From: Yamagishiella unicocca
Lineage: Eukaryota > Chlorophyta > Chlorophyceae > Chlamydomonadales > Volvocaceae
Direction: 5' to 3'
Length of the DNA: 64,000 nt
Assembly (NCBI GenBank): GCA_003116995.1
Contig: BDSL01000020.1
Coordinates: 434,001 to 498,000, forward strand
Translations under genes and position numbers: made by a program
Part shown: positions 34,756 through 46,920 of the stretch, one piece after another
How positions within the stretch are numbered: position 1 is the first letter of the stretch
Layout: every line of letters starts with the position of its first letter
The notes under the pieces: model-generated
Told to the model about the DNA's origin: nothing
What the model saw: the letters and a program-made list of their open reading frames with translations, nothing else
Database searches by the model: none

Positions 34756-36171
34756 GGTGATGAGGGCTACGCTGCTGGGCGCGAAGAAGAGGACAGTAGG
34801 AATGCCTGCAGGCGGGTGCAGGGAGACAGAGTTGTGAGGTGCGGCGAGCAAATGGTTGGTTTGTTTCCCGTCGCGGCTGGCGCGGTCTCGGAAGCGGGCC
34901 GCCGCGCAAGCAATCAAGCAAGCAGCCGCGCACCTGTTGTTAGGTATTGAGCGAGTAGGATTGCGGTGATCGAAGAAACTTACACTTCGTTAGCGGTGAA
35001 GACGCTGGCTTAAGTAGATCTGGGCGCAAGAGCTGGTACCGGTGGGCCCTGTGCGCGGCGGTAGTTGTGCTTGCATCATGGGCTTTGGACGGAGGGGAAT
35101 CGGCAGATTCCTGATTGAGCTGCTGCTTCCGTAATGCCCGTTTCACCTCCGTTTACCTCATTCACCAACCTTGGGCCTCGGGAACTTCACCTATTGCGTA
35201 GTAGTAGGGCCTCCGTTGCGCCGCAAGAGTACGGGAACCGGGGGTCGGCGGAGCCCTTCACGGACACGTCAGCAGCGCCCGTGGGACGGCTCCTGCAGCT
35301 GCTCTTTGCGTTTGCGCTGCTCGGCTGCTGCCTTTGTCTTCCGAAAGGCCGCAAGGAATCCAACCAAACAAAAAGACAGTTCCAACTACGTGGCATACTG
35401 CGCTTTACAAGAGCCGCGTGCTTCGTAGATGGGGGTAAATGCCGTTGCTTGCGGCGTGCACCGGCATGAGAGAGGATCTGGCCAAAAGATGTCTATTAGG
35501 CGTCAGCGTTTGATTGGTGCCATCGCAAATGAGCCCGCCCCTGGGTTGTCGCGCATAGCGGCAAGAGGCCTCGCTGCTCCCTGGCGCGACAATCTCGATC
35601 AGGGGCGGGGAGCAGCCGAGAGGCTGGTCCACGCGGCGATTGCAACGCGCGGACGCTGCTCCGCAACGAACTAGGCGTTATGAACCTGAGATAGGCCATA
35701 CAAGCACAGGCTCAGATAGCTTAGGTTTAGAGCCAAACCAACGTCCTCGTCAGCCTTCCACGGTCTTCGATAGTCCCTCTCGCATCCCTTGCGCAAGTCA
35801 TAGCAGTTACGTTGTTTTCAGGGGACAGCCCCCCAGCAGTTTCGTCACAAGCTGTCGCTCCAGTGTAGTTTCCCGCTATCGTCCAGTAGTTGCATTCTCT
35901 GCACCGGCGGTTTCTCCCACGTCTGCCCTCCTTGCTTGCGAGCCAAGACGGCTTCATGACGCTTTCGGTGCGGTCTTCAGAACCCACATCCAAAAGGCCT
36001 AACAACTGGCCCGCGGGTCGCCGCACCAAAATCGCTGCAGGCCCTTTCAAACCCCGAGAAAATCAAACCAGCAATCCGAGGACGGTTTGAAGGGCGCGCG
36101 CTCGAAACCTTTCTGCCCTTAAAACTAAAAACCAGAATAATAACAGCCTAGACGTCTGTTTGTGCCGATAG
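34756..36171. other. Divergent intergenic region, LEA-like and F-box/LRR genes
   Basis: Short overlapping frames only; none has a recognisable domain. It must contain both 5' untranslated regions and promoters. An in-frame TAG directly precedes the F-box ATG at 36172. Confidence 0.5.
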
Positions 36172-37571
36172 ATGAGCGATGCCATGCTCATAACGACCGC
36201 GGCTGTCGCGTTGTTCGCGTTCGGCGCCGGCCACCTCGTCGCGCTGCGCCTCACGGACCCAACCCTCATCCGCAGACAGCAGCGCCGCGCCCAGCGGCTC
36301 CTCATACGCGTCCTCCTGCAGCACGAGCGCCGAGCCGCGCAGCAGGCGCGCCAGCAGCAGTCCGCTGCCGCCGCTGCGGCTCCGCAACCCGAACCCCTAC
36401 CACAACAACGCCGTCGCGACAACACCATCACGGACACCGGAACGCGCGGCCGCGACCAAGACAGCGGCAGCTACGATCCCGGCGACTATCCGACTCAGCA
36501 GCAATCGCAACAGAGTTCGCTAGCAGCAGGCGATCCTCGTCCGCGCCGCGAGGCGGCGGGCCAGCCCCAAGCTCCGGCTCATCCTGCGACTGCGGCTTCA
36601 GCCAAGAGGCGTCGGGTACGACAGGAGCCGGCAGCAGCGGCGGCGGCGGCGGCGGCGGGATCAGACATTCGCCGCCGGCTGCCGGGGCGAGAGGCCGAGT
36701 CAGAGGGGCGCAATGTCAGCCCACAGGAGCCCCTCTCCCAGTCGCCGTACAATAGCGGCGCCGTCGGCGCAGCCGCCAGCGGGCGCGACGTGGCGGCGGT
36801 GGCGGCGGCGGCTGGCAGTAGCGGCGGCGGCGGCGGCGGCGGCAGCGGGCGCCCTGCTGGTCAGCAGCTGGCTGCCCGGATGCGCCCCTTCGGGCCGGTG
36901 GCTGCTGAATGTCGGGCTGCTGGCGGCGACGGTGGCGGCGGCGGCGGCGCCGCAGAGGGCGCTCGTGAGGACGGAGCGGATGCTGCGGGTGACGGGCCCA
37001 GCGGAGGCGCGCGGAGCAGCGGGGTGATGGCGGCGACTGGTGGCGGCGGCGGCGGTGGCGACAGGGGTAGCGGTGGCACCGGTGGCGGTGGCGGTGATGA
37101 CGATGCGGCTCCTTCGGGCCGCTCGGACCCACAGCTGCCGCGGCGGCGGCGCCAGCTTCCCCGCGGGGTGCTGTCGTACATGACCCGGCGCCTGGCGGCG
37201 GCGCTGCTTCGCCCCCTGGTGGGGGTGCAGCTCAGCACCTCCGCCTCCGCCTCCGCCTCCGACGGCAGAGAAGAACCCGCTGTTTCCTCCGCGGGTGAAG
37301 CCGGCGGCGGCGGCGGCGGCGGTGGCGGTGGCGGTGGCGCCGGAGCCGTACAGCCTGTCGACTTGCGGCGGCGACGCCTGCGACGCCGCCGTCGCGGCGG
37401 CAGGCTGGTGGTGCGGAATGACCCTGACCTGATGTCTTCAGCAGCGCGGTGTGGGGTGCTGAGGGGGGTTGCTGCAGGTGCCCTTGGCGCAGCCACCGGT
37501 GACCACACACCCACACCGGGCCTCCATAGGGCCCAGGAGGTTGGGGTTCGGGATGCAGTGGAGGCGGAGCC

Positions 37572-37619
<48 letters not shown>

Positions 37620-38396
37620 GGGGGGTGACAGCGCTGGCGGCGTACGGCTCGATGAGCGGGGTCGGGATCCGGATTTGGGTCGGGAGCGAGGAGGGGATGG
37701 CGGTGGCAGGGATCCGGTCCCTGCTGCCGCCAGCAGCATCAGCAGCGGAATTCCATGTCGTACTCTCTGGCGGCCGGTGCTTGAGGGGCCGGTGTGGCCG
37801 CCGACGCCGCCGCCGTCGCCTGACGGCCTCCTGCCGCTGCCGTCGCCGCGCGTGCCAGCAGCGACTGCACGTACGCCGCCGTCGGCGCTGTACGTCTCAT
37901 CTCTGCCATCAATGTCGGCGGTGGCGTCGGCGGCGGTGGCGTCAGCGTCAACGGCGGCGTCAGCGTCAGCGGCGCCGTCAGCGGCGGCGGCGGCGGCAGT
38001 GCCGCCGACGCCACCTCCGCCACCTCCGCCGACGCCACCTCCGCCGATGCCCCTTTCCCTTTCGCCGCCGCCCATCGTGCAGCTCCTTAAATCGCCGCCG
38101 CCACCGGCGCCGCTGCAGGAGAAGCAGGGGCAAAGGAAGGGCGCAGAGTCCGGCTGCCTTCGCGCGCCCCCAGCGGCGGCGCCGGCGGCCCCGGCGGCGC
38201 CAACCCGTGAGGCCCAGTACAGACCCGCGGGTCGGTGCTGGGACAGCCTGCCACACGCGCTTCTTGTCGACATTGCCCGCTTGGCGGGTGCCCCGGAACT
38301 GCCCGAACTGCAGCCGCCGTACGGCCCCCCCGCGCACATGCTACAGCCGTTGCCGGCGCCGTACGGTACGGACGAGCTGCTGCGTGACCTGTCGCT

Positions 38397-38428
<32 letters not shown>

Positions 38429-41400
38429 CTGATGAGCAGGAGGCCCGGCGGGCCGCCGTTGAGGCGCGTTTGGCGCTGACGGCGGCGGCGGCGGCGGCGC
38501 GACGCGCGGCGGCGCCGCCGGCGCCTGCCGCCACACTGGCGGCGCTGCGGCTTGTGTGCCGGCGCTGGCGGCGTGCAGCGGACGAGAGCGTTGAGGCGCT
38601 GTGTCCGGGGCAGTGGCCCCACCGGCTGGTCGGGTGAGTGGGTGGGTCGGCGCCACCGGCGGCTGGTTCTTGGGTTGGGTTGTGGGGGTTTGATAAGAGA
38701 ATCCGCGAATCTTGGGTTGGGTTGTGGGGGAGGTAAGGTTACTGGGTTGCTGGGTGGGGAAAGTGATGAGCCAGCCAGCCCCCTCCTAGCCGCCCCGCGT
38801 CAGCGCACTGGCCATCAAGGCGTCCGAAGCCGTGCCTGCGAGCCGAGGCCCACAGCACCCTCCCCGTCTTCCCCGCCCTGCCCGCAGGCACAGCTTCCAA
38901 AGATCCAAACCCCATGCCGCGCACGGCACATCCCATCACCCAGCCGTCACCCTCTTCACCTCACCCCCCTACTCACTCACCCACATCGCTGGCAATTCCC
39001 ACTTCCGTGCGAAACCTACCGTACACATACACACACATAAAAATACCCACCCCCCTGGCCCTCCGCCTCCCCCGCGGCCTCCCCCGCGGCCTCCCCCCCG
39101 CCTGCTCCCCTCTCCCACCTCGCTCTCCGCCCTCCCTCCCTCCCTCCCTGCCTCCTCCACAGCCTGGAACGCTTCCCCCGGCTGCGCCGTCTCGACCTGG
39201 GCGCCCTGGGAACCGACCCCGCACCGCTCAGCCGTATGGCGGGCCTGCTGCGCCACCTGCGGCCGCAGCCGGCGGCGGCGGCTGCTGGTGCCCTGCTGCC
39301 GCCCCGGCCGCATCCGGGAGCAGGATCGGCGGCGGGTCTGAGGTCGACGCTGCAGCACCTCACGCTCAGCAAGGAGTGCCTGGTGGTGGCGGGGTGAGGA
39401 GGGGAGGGTGGGTTTGGGGTTTGGGTTGGGGTTGGGGGCTACAATTAAAGAGCCGGTAACGCGACTGGGGAAATGTAGTTGGTCCATAGCCCTTCAGACA
39501 TCGGGACGCGCGCGCATGCTACTGGACGGCCACACATTGGTTGGGGGTAGGGGTGGGGGCGTCAGGGGGCGGGACGGCGCGGATTGGGGATGGATGGACG
39601 CGTAGACGGGATGCGGTACGATGGTACGATGGTACAGTGATGGGATGGGCGGCTGAGGGGGCGCACGTCGAAGGGGTCGGGGGTGGATGGAGTGAACAGA
39701 GACAGAGGGTGGGCGCTGATGAGTACGACGACGCATTGTCGTTCGTCCTGAGAGTGCAGGTCCTTGGGGCCTTATGACGTGCCCTTCAAAAACACCTTTT
39801 GCCCCCCCAGCAGCCCCCTGTGGCCCCCCGCGTACGCACCCCCCACCGCTCTCCTGCTCCCCGTCCATTCCTCCGAAACCACAGCCCTCACTCCCACGCA
39901 GCCGCCTCATGTACGACATCATCAGCAGCGCCGTCAGCGGCTCCCAGGCCGTCCTCACAGTCCCCGCCGGGCTGGGGGAGCTCACGCAGCTGCGCTCGCT
40001 GGCCATCGTACGGGGCACCGGCGGCGGCGGCGGCGGTGGCGGCGGGCTGCGCGCGCGTTCGTACAGCAGCGGCTACCACACCTGGCGTCCGCTGCTGCCG
40101 GACACGTGGCACGAGGCGGTGGCGCGAGCCAGGCGCCGGGCGGTGGCGGCGGCAGCGGCGGTGGACGAGCAGTGCTATGAGGGCGGCGGCGGTGCTGATG
40201 GCGGCGGCAGGGGGCTGATGCCGTACGGGGTCAGCGTGGCGGGCGCGGCGGCAGGTGCAGCGGCAGCGGCAGCGGGCGGGCGGCGGCTGCGGGCGGCGGC
40301 CGCCGTCGCGGCGGCGGAGGCGGAGATGCTGCGAGCCAGCTGGGGCGCTGGCGGCAGCGGCAGCGGCGCAGCGGCGGCGCCACTCAGTGAGCATGACGTC
40401 GCGATGCCGTACGATCTCGACGGAGCCGCCGACGCTGGCGGCGGCTTCGACGGTGATTGGGATTCTGGCGGCGGCGGCGGCGCCGCCGCCGCCAGCTACG
40501 CGCCGCTGCCCGGGCGGACCCCGGGGCTGCCGCCGCTGGCGGGTGCCGGTTGGTGGTCGTGGGATGAGGGCGGGGGGGACGGTGGGCTGGGGCCGGAGGG
40601 CTCCCCGGCGGAGCGGCTGCACATCAGGCTGCGGGACGAGGTGCGTCTGGCTGGTGGGCTGGCTGGGTTAGGCCAAGGAGGAGGTGGAGGGCGGGTGCAG
40701 CCGTGACAGTAGTTACAGTGGGCTACAGTGGGCTACAGTGGGCTACAGTAGTTACAGTGGACTACAGTGGGCCCCAGACCATAAGGTAGAGCCCGTCGGG
40801 CGCATCGCCTGACGACGCTGAAAGAGGCGCAGGAAGAAGATTAAACCAGTCGACCCTGTGTATGTGTGTGTGTGTGTGTCTCTACGTGTTTGCTCGCGTG
40901 TGTATGTGCCCGTGTTCGTGTGTGCGTGTGTGTGCGTGTGTATGCGCGTGTTCCCACCTAACTGCCTGTCGATGCGCGCTGCCAACCGTGCTGCTGCGAT
41001 TACATACCCCGCCCGCACCACGTGCTGCGGCACCAAGTACGGAAGCAAATACGGCACCATGTAGGGAAGCATTTACGGCACCAAGTACGGCATCAAGTAC
41101 GGAAGCAAGTATGGAAGCAAGTAATGAAGCAAGCAAGCAGCCGTGGCTCACCCCCCTCACCCGCCCTGCTGCCGCCATCCGCCGCCCGCAGGTCAGCCGG
41201 CTCGTGCGGCTGGAGCAGCTGGAGGTGTGGGACGTGGAAGCGCCGCTGAGCCACCTCACGAGACTCGCACCCGCACCCGCACCCGCACCAGCGCCACGTC
41301 ATCAGCCGACCGCTGCGGCAGCGCCGCCGGACCAGCAGCTGGTGGGGCACGAGGATCACCGGGGGCAGGGCGACTCCACAGCAGCACCAGCAGGAGCAGC

Positions 41401-44370
41401 AGAAGCAGCAGAAGCAAGAGAAGCAGCAGCACCAGCAGAAGCAACGGCGGCTGGTGCTGGCGCGGCGAGCGGCAGCAGCAGTAGCACCGCCGGCAGCAGC
41501 AGCAGCAGGAGCAACGGGGGGGGAGGCGGCAACACAGTGCTGCGGCGGCTGGCGCTGCACGGTCCCGCGAGCAGCTCCGGAACCACGGCCGCCGACCTGC
41601 GCTCCATGGGGGCGCTGCGGGAGCTGGTGGTGGGGGAGGCGCGGGCCAGTGCGCTGGCAGGCATTGCGCGGTCGGTGAGTTGATCGGGGGGGAGCTTGAT
41701 TCGGGGGGGGGGGTTGATTGGGGGGGGAGTTGATTGGGGGGGGGAGTTGATTGGGGGGGGAGGAGTTGATTTTGGGGGGAGTTGATCGGGGGGGAAGTTG
41801 ATTTGGAGGGAAGTTGATTGGGGACCGTCGATGTGGATTACTGTGTAGTTGCATGATGCAAATTGGCTGCGTGGGTGCCGGACTTCCGCGCACCCAGGTG
41901 TACACGCGCCTCCTCCTTTTGTCGTCTGCGATCCATCATGTCCCCTACCTAGGGCATCCACCTCGCAAGAGAGACGGCATCCGCAAAAGCACACGCCGCT
42001 AAGGGGAACTTGTGTTTTCTTACTCCCATGATCCCCCTGAACGCGTACACAAGTACGTCACAAGCGGCTGGGTTGTACCCCCCACGTACGAAACACGCAC
42101 GTTAAGCTCTCTTACCACGCTCTCTTACCACACACACACATACACACACACAGAGTAAGCAATGTTTTCCTGCCGCAGAAGTTACATGAAAGTACGCAAA
42201 TGTTTTCGACATCCAGTCGAAACCCGCAGTACATACACACACACACACATAACCCGCGTCCCCCGCCCCACCCCCCTCCTCAACTTTCCCTCTCTGCCTG
42301 GCACGTGCGGCAGTGCGCGTCCTTACCGCACCTCACGCGCTTTGAGGCGCTGCGCTACAGCCGCGCCCGCGTGCTACTGCCGGGCTTGGTGCCAGACCTC
42401 GACTCGGCGCTGCCCTTCCTGGCCGGAGTGAAATCGCTGCGGCTACACCCAGCCCGGCAGCCCAGCCTGGGTTTGGGCTTGGGCTTGGGTTTCGGCCCGG
42501 GGCCGGGGCCGGGACAAGAGGAGGAGGAGGAGGAGGCGGGGCTCGGCGGCGGTGGCGGCGGTCCCGCAGATGACGGTGGAGGGGGCGGCGGGGGCGGCGG
42601 CGGCGGCGGTGGCGGCGGCGGCGGCGGCGGTGATGGCGCTGTGCTGGCGGTGCTGGCGGTGCCGCCACTGGCAGTGCCCCGGAGCATGAGGAGCTTGGCG
42701 GGTGAGTGCTGAGTGGTGCTGAGTGGTGCTGAGTGGTGCTGAGTGGTGCTGAGTGGTGCTGAGTGGTGCTGGAGTTCGACAGGGGAGCGGCGGAAAGGGG
42801 GGTGGATCGGGAAGGAGGTAGGGGAGGGGACGAGAGGTCAGGCAGGGGCGCGTGCACGCCTCTTGAGGCTGGTTCGTTGGCCCACACCGGCTGTGGCGTC
42901 CCGCCCTCCTCCCCCCCCCGGGCCCGCAGGCGGCTTGGCCTCCCTGGACCTGAGCTTCAGCGGGCAACTGGAGCTGACCCGCGGGTCGCTGTCCGCCCTC
43001 ACCGCCCTCACATCCCTGTGTCTGCGCGGGTGCGCCCTGATCCGCGACCTGCAGCAGCCAGCGGCGCCGCAGCAGCAGCCGCCAGCGGCGGCGGTCCAAG
43101 TCCCTGCGCCGGTGGGTGTGGCGGCGATGGCGCAAGCGGCGGGGCTGCCTCAGCACGCGGCACAGCAGCTGCAGCAGCCTCAGGCTCAGGCTCAAGCTCA
43201 GGGTGAGGGAGCGGCTGAAGCAGGCCCCGCATTAGGGCCCGGTCTCGGCGGTGGTGTCGCTGCTGCTGCTGCTGCTGGGGATGCGGCCGGCTCTCCGCCC
43301 TGGTGGCCGCGGGAGCTGCTGCACCTGACCTCCCTGCGCCGGTTGGATCTGGCGGGTGGGTGGAGGGGCGGGGGGGGAGCTGTGTGGCCGTGTTGGGTTG
43401 TGTACCGCTGGTAAAGGGTGCTTGTGTCTCGGCGGCATCCAGCCCCCCAGTGCTGGATCACCGAGGTGTTCACCAGCAGGGCCCCCCGCCTGGGTGGCCC
43501 CCCGCCTGGGTGGCCCCCAGCCCCCCCCAGCCATTGTCGGCCGTGGATTCGCGGATTCTCTTCTCCCCACCCCCCAGCCACCACCCAATACACACCAGCT
43601 CCCCCCTCCTGCCACCCGACCGCAGGCTGCCGCCTAGGCCCCTCCCTGCCCGACGACTGCCTGCTGCCGTACACTGCCCACCTGTCGTACCTGGATCTCG
43701 CGCACAACGGCCTGGAGGACCTGCCACCTAGCCTGAAGGTGCGGCCGAATGAGCTGGGGGTCCGCACCCCACCCCAACCCCGTCCCACCCCCACCCCATC
43801 CCAGCCCCATCCAAACCCAACCCACGCCGCCCACCCACCTCAACCCGCCGCACTTCGTGTTCTTCAGTTTCCACGTCAGCTGTTTCAGCTTGTTTCAGCT
43901 ACCTCCATCCAGGCAGCCGGGCAGCCTGTCGTACCTGAGTCGTCCGGGAACAGCACCTGCGCGCGGGCGTGTGGTGAGGCGCCCACAGCCGCGGGTGCCA
44001 GCCGCACCCCCAACACGCATGACCTGCCGCTGCCGACCACATCCCACCCCCACCACCCCACCCACACACAATTGTATTCCAGGCGAGCTCGTCGCGCTTA
44101 CCTGCTCGTCCCGCTCGTACTCGCCGGTACGACCCCCTCGTGACGCCAGGTGTGTACGGCCTACCTACCCTCACACGTCCTCGCCCCCTCCTGCCGCCGC
44201 CGCCTCCGCATTCGCGCCCACCCGCAGGCGCTCTCATCACTCCTGGTCCTCCGCCTGTCGTACAACAGGCTGGCGCGCCTGCCTGGCGGCCTGCTGGCGG
44301 CGACCCACGCGCCGTCGCCGCCGCCGCCGCGGCCGGGCTCTCCACCTTCGCATCGGCGAGCTGCGCCCTA

Positions 44371-44412
<42 letters not shown>

Positions 44413-46920
44413 TGCGCCAGCCGCCGGGCTTGGGCTGCTGGGTCTTGATGGCTGGGACCCTGCCCATATAAATGACGCGCCGCCTGCTAATGGCGGCGGC
44501 GGCGGTGACGGTGGTGGTGGGGGTAGGGGTGGCGGCGGGTGGCTGCTGTGGCCTCGAGCCGTGCGTCGTGTGCGCCCCCTCCAGCCGCATCATCACCACC
44601 GGGGTCTGCTGGTGCTGGACCTGGCGTTCAACTGCATCCGGGAGCTGGACCGGGATGTCAGGTGGGGGCGGGGGGGGGGGTGGCAAAGCTGTGTTTTGCT
44701 GGTCCCAGCAGGTAGATAGAGTGGTAGTAGTCCAGGTCCCTCTTACCCAACGCGTTGTGACGCCGGCAGCGGGAACATCTGTTCTCACCGGTTTTTCCCC
44801 CTCGTACACGGGCTTTCCTCGCGACACCCCCCCCTCTGTCCATCGACGGCTCGGCCTTCATTGTCCATGCCTCCCCCAAACACTCGTAAACATTCCCACA
44901 GCCAACCAAACACTCGTAAACATTCCCACAGCCAACCAAACACTCGTAAACATTCCCACAGCCAACCAAACACTCGTAAACATTCCCACAGCCAACCAAA
45001 CCCGCGTCGTATATCTTGCAACCGCACGGACCACCCACACGCAATGTACCCCCCCCCCCCACTAACCGGTCGCGTTACCGGTTCTTTTATTGTAAACCCA
45101 CTACCCGGCTGCGTCCGCTCGCCCCTCCCCTCCCTCAGCCGCCTCAATGATCTGCGGCTGCTGGACCTGTCGTACAACCCGCTGACCGCCCTGCCGCCCA
45201 CCTTCACGGCGCTCTCGCGGCTGCGCGCTCTGAGCTTGAGGGGCAACCTGCTGCGGGTTTTCCCGCCGCCAGTGGCCACGGTGGGTGGTGGCTTGTGGGT
45301 GGTGAGGGCTGGTTGGTTTTGGTTTGGATGCTGCATTGAGCGGGGGGGGGGGGTTGCGGTGGCTGGGTTGGTGGTTTGCAAAGGGGAGAAGCATCAGAGT
45401 GAGGTTGCGGGTCCCACACGGCGACTTCCGAGGAGCGCGAGGTCGAGGTGGCGCCAGTCATCGGCGCGACTGCGCGGCTGGAGGCCGTCCAGACCCAGCA
45501 GGCCTAGAGCGCCCAGGCGCACCTCTGCCCTCTTCCTCCTCCCTCCTCCCTCCTCTCCCTCCTCCCCCTTCTCCCCTTCCCCGGTTTTCCTTTCGTACAC
45601 GGGTTTTCCTTGCAACCCCCTCCCCCCTTCCCCCTCTCCCCTCTACCACGGTTTCCGCGCCATTGCCCGCTGCCCCCCCTCCTTCCTCGAAACCCTCCCC
45701 CCCGCCAGCTGTCCCACATGTCGTACCTGGACATCGGGGCTCAGCTGACGCTGCGTCACGAGCCGGGCCGCGGCGTGGGTTTGGTGGGGCGGCGGGAGGA
45801 GCAGCGGCTGGCTCGCAACTGCCTACAGGACCACTCGCTCACCTGGGCACCGTGGGACGAGGCAGCTACAAGAGACTCAGCAGGCGGCGGCGGTGGCGGC
45901 GGCGGTGGCGGCGGCGGCGGCGGCAGCGGTGGCAGTGGCAGCGGCGGCGGTGGGGTTGCAGGCCGGGAGGTGATAGGGCCTTCGGGTGGGCGTGCGAAGC
46001 TGGCGGAGAGGGAGGCGGGGGTCGAGCAGACGGAGGAGGCGGCGGTGAGCGAGGCGGCGCGGCGGCAGGCGGAGAGGGAGGTGGAGATGGAGCAGGAGGA
46101 GGCTGCGTCGTACACCGGCGCCTTCGGATACAGCGCGGCGTTGCGGGAGGCGCTGGGGGTGGCGGGGACGCGTGCTGCTGCTACTACTGCTGCTACTACT
46201 GCTGCTGCTACTGCTGCTGCTACTGCTGCTGCTACTGCTGCTGCTACTACTGCTGGTGGTGGTGGTGGTGGTGGCAACGGCGGTGCAGGCGCAGCCTTAT
46301 TGCCCGGCGGGGGCCGCCGCCACCGGCCGGGTGGCGGTGCTGATGGCGCTCCAGGGAGCCCGCCACCTGGGGTTGCGCCGTACATTAGTCATACCGACGG
46401 CGGCGCTGGTGGCTCGGGGCTGCTGGGGGCGCTGGGGGCCATGCTGGTGGGTGCTGCGGGCGCCTGCATGCGCGGCAGGGGGCGCACAGCGGGGGCCGGA
46501 CCCGGTGAGGGGCCGGAGGCCGCCGGCGGCGGTGACGGTGACGGTTCCGGCGGCGGTGGCGGTGGCGATGGTGACGGGTTGGCTCTGTTGGCGAGTGATG
46601 AGGAATCGTTGCGGATGCCGGGTGCAGGGGCTGTGGCTGCGGGTGCGGGCGCAGGTGCGGGTGGTGGCGGGGGGGACGGCGGGCCGGTTCCCACGGGTAT
46701 GGGCGCCACCAGCAGCAGAGGGGCGCAGGACGGCGGCAGGTCCACGGCGGCGGCAGCGGCGGCGGCGGCGGCGGCGCTGCGGCCAGGTGGGCCCTGCGCG
46801 CTGCCGGCGGAGCTGGTCGCGCTGCCGCGGCTGCGGGTGGTTGTTGCGGACCTGCAGCGGGACAGCCTAGGGGTGTGTGAGGCGTTGCGGCGGGTGGGGG
46901 TCGATGTGAGGCTGTTCTGA
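36172..46920 (+). CDS. Giant F-box / leucine-rich repeat protein, N-terminally membrane-anchored
   Basis: Ten exons join in phase: 36172-38633, 39163-39393, 39902-40640, 41192-41674, 42314-42701, 42930-43355, 43626-43738, 44228-44661, 45139-45280 and 45709-46920, giving about 2209 residues. Residues 5-27 form a hydrophobic segment (LITTAAVALFAFGAGHLVAL), then a basic helical stretch. An F-box is seen in two halves: DSLPHALLVDIARLAG near residue 690 and LAALRLVCRRWRRAADESVE near 790, split by about 85 residues that include a Gly-rich run. LRRs follow from about 820 to 1806, the clearest being LSYLDLAHNGLEDLPPSLK, LLVLRLSYNRLARLPGGLL and LRLLDLSYNPLTALPPTF. F-box/LRR proteins usually present substrates to SCF ubiquitin ligases. 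Long Ala/Gly/Pro inserts and a Thr/Ala tract (46175-46255) interrupt the domains. Stop at 46918-46920. The substrate is unknown. Confidence 0.85.
38692..38711 (+). repeat. Intronic repeat family E, copy 4 (partial)
   Basis: GATAAGAGAATCCGCGAATC, 58 nt after the first donor of the F-box gene; sense orientation at the donor side. Confidence 0.8.
39439..39489 (+). repeat. Intronic repeat family A copy, donor side, F-box intron 2
   Basis: CTACAATTAAAGAGCCGGTA then ACGCGACTGGGGAAATGTAG and TTGGTCCATAG, 45 nt after the donor at 39394. It is almost the same sequence as the donor-side copy of NEMF intron 5 (19429). Confidence 0.9.
40765..40840 (+). repeat. Dispersed ~75-bp repeat (family D), copy 1
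   Basis: CAGTGGGCCCCAGACCATAA, GGTAGAGCCCGTCGGGCGCA, TCGCCTGAC, then CTGAAAGAGGCGCAGGAAGA. It is preceded by CTACAGTGGG repeats from 40711. F-box intron 3. Related copies at 58753 and 59924. Confidence 0.9.
41678..41824. repeat. G-rich repeat GGGGGAGTTGATT, F-box intron 4
   Basis: About eight degenerate copies of GAGTTGATTGGGGGG directly after the donor at 41675 (the donor itself reads GTGAGTTGATCGGG). Strong G-strand bias in the transcript. Confidence 0.92.
42708..42770. repeat. 10-bp tandem repeat GCTGAGTGGT x6
   Basis: It begins within the donor of F-box intron 5 (GGTGAGTGCTGAGTGGTGCT), so the donor-like string GAGTGGTGCT is multiplied. Confidence 0.95.
43533..43560 (-). repeat. Intronic repeat family E, copy 5
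   Basis: ATTGTCGGCCGTGGATTCGC then GGATTCTC, acceptor-side half of F-box intron 6, inverted relative to the donor-side copy at 38692. Confidence 0.85.
44878..44997. repeat. 30-bp tandem repeat x4, F-box intron 8
   Basis: Four copies of AAACACTCGTAAACATTCCC then ACAGCCAACC, essentially perfect. Each contains an acceptor-like TTCCCACAG. The real acceptor is about 140 bp further on. Confidence 0.97.
45061..45098 (-). repeat. Intronic repeat family A copy, acceptor side, F-box intron 8
   Basis: ACTAACCGGTCGCGTTACCG then GTTCTTTTATTGTAAACCC, 40 bp before the acceptor at 45138, inverted orientation. Confidence 0.88.

Noticed and set aside
36861..38534. 557-codon minus-strand frame opposite F-box exon 1
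   Set aside because: Poly-Pro and poly-Ser composition mirrors the Gly/Ala coding strand; no domain, and the plus-strand frame has the F-box.
40780..40840. tRNA-derived SINE suggested by GGTAGAG in repeat family D
   Set aside because: The A-box-like string is not followed by a convincing B box at the proper distance, so tRNA ancestry is not claimed.
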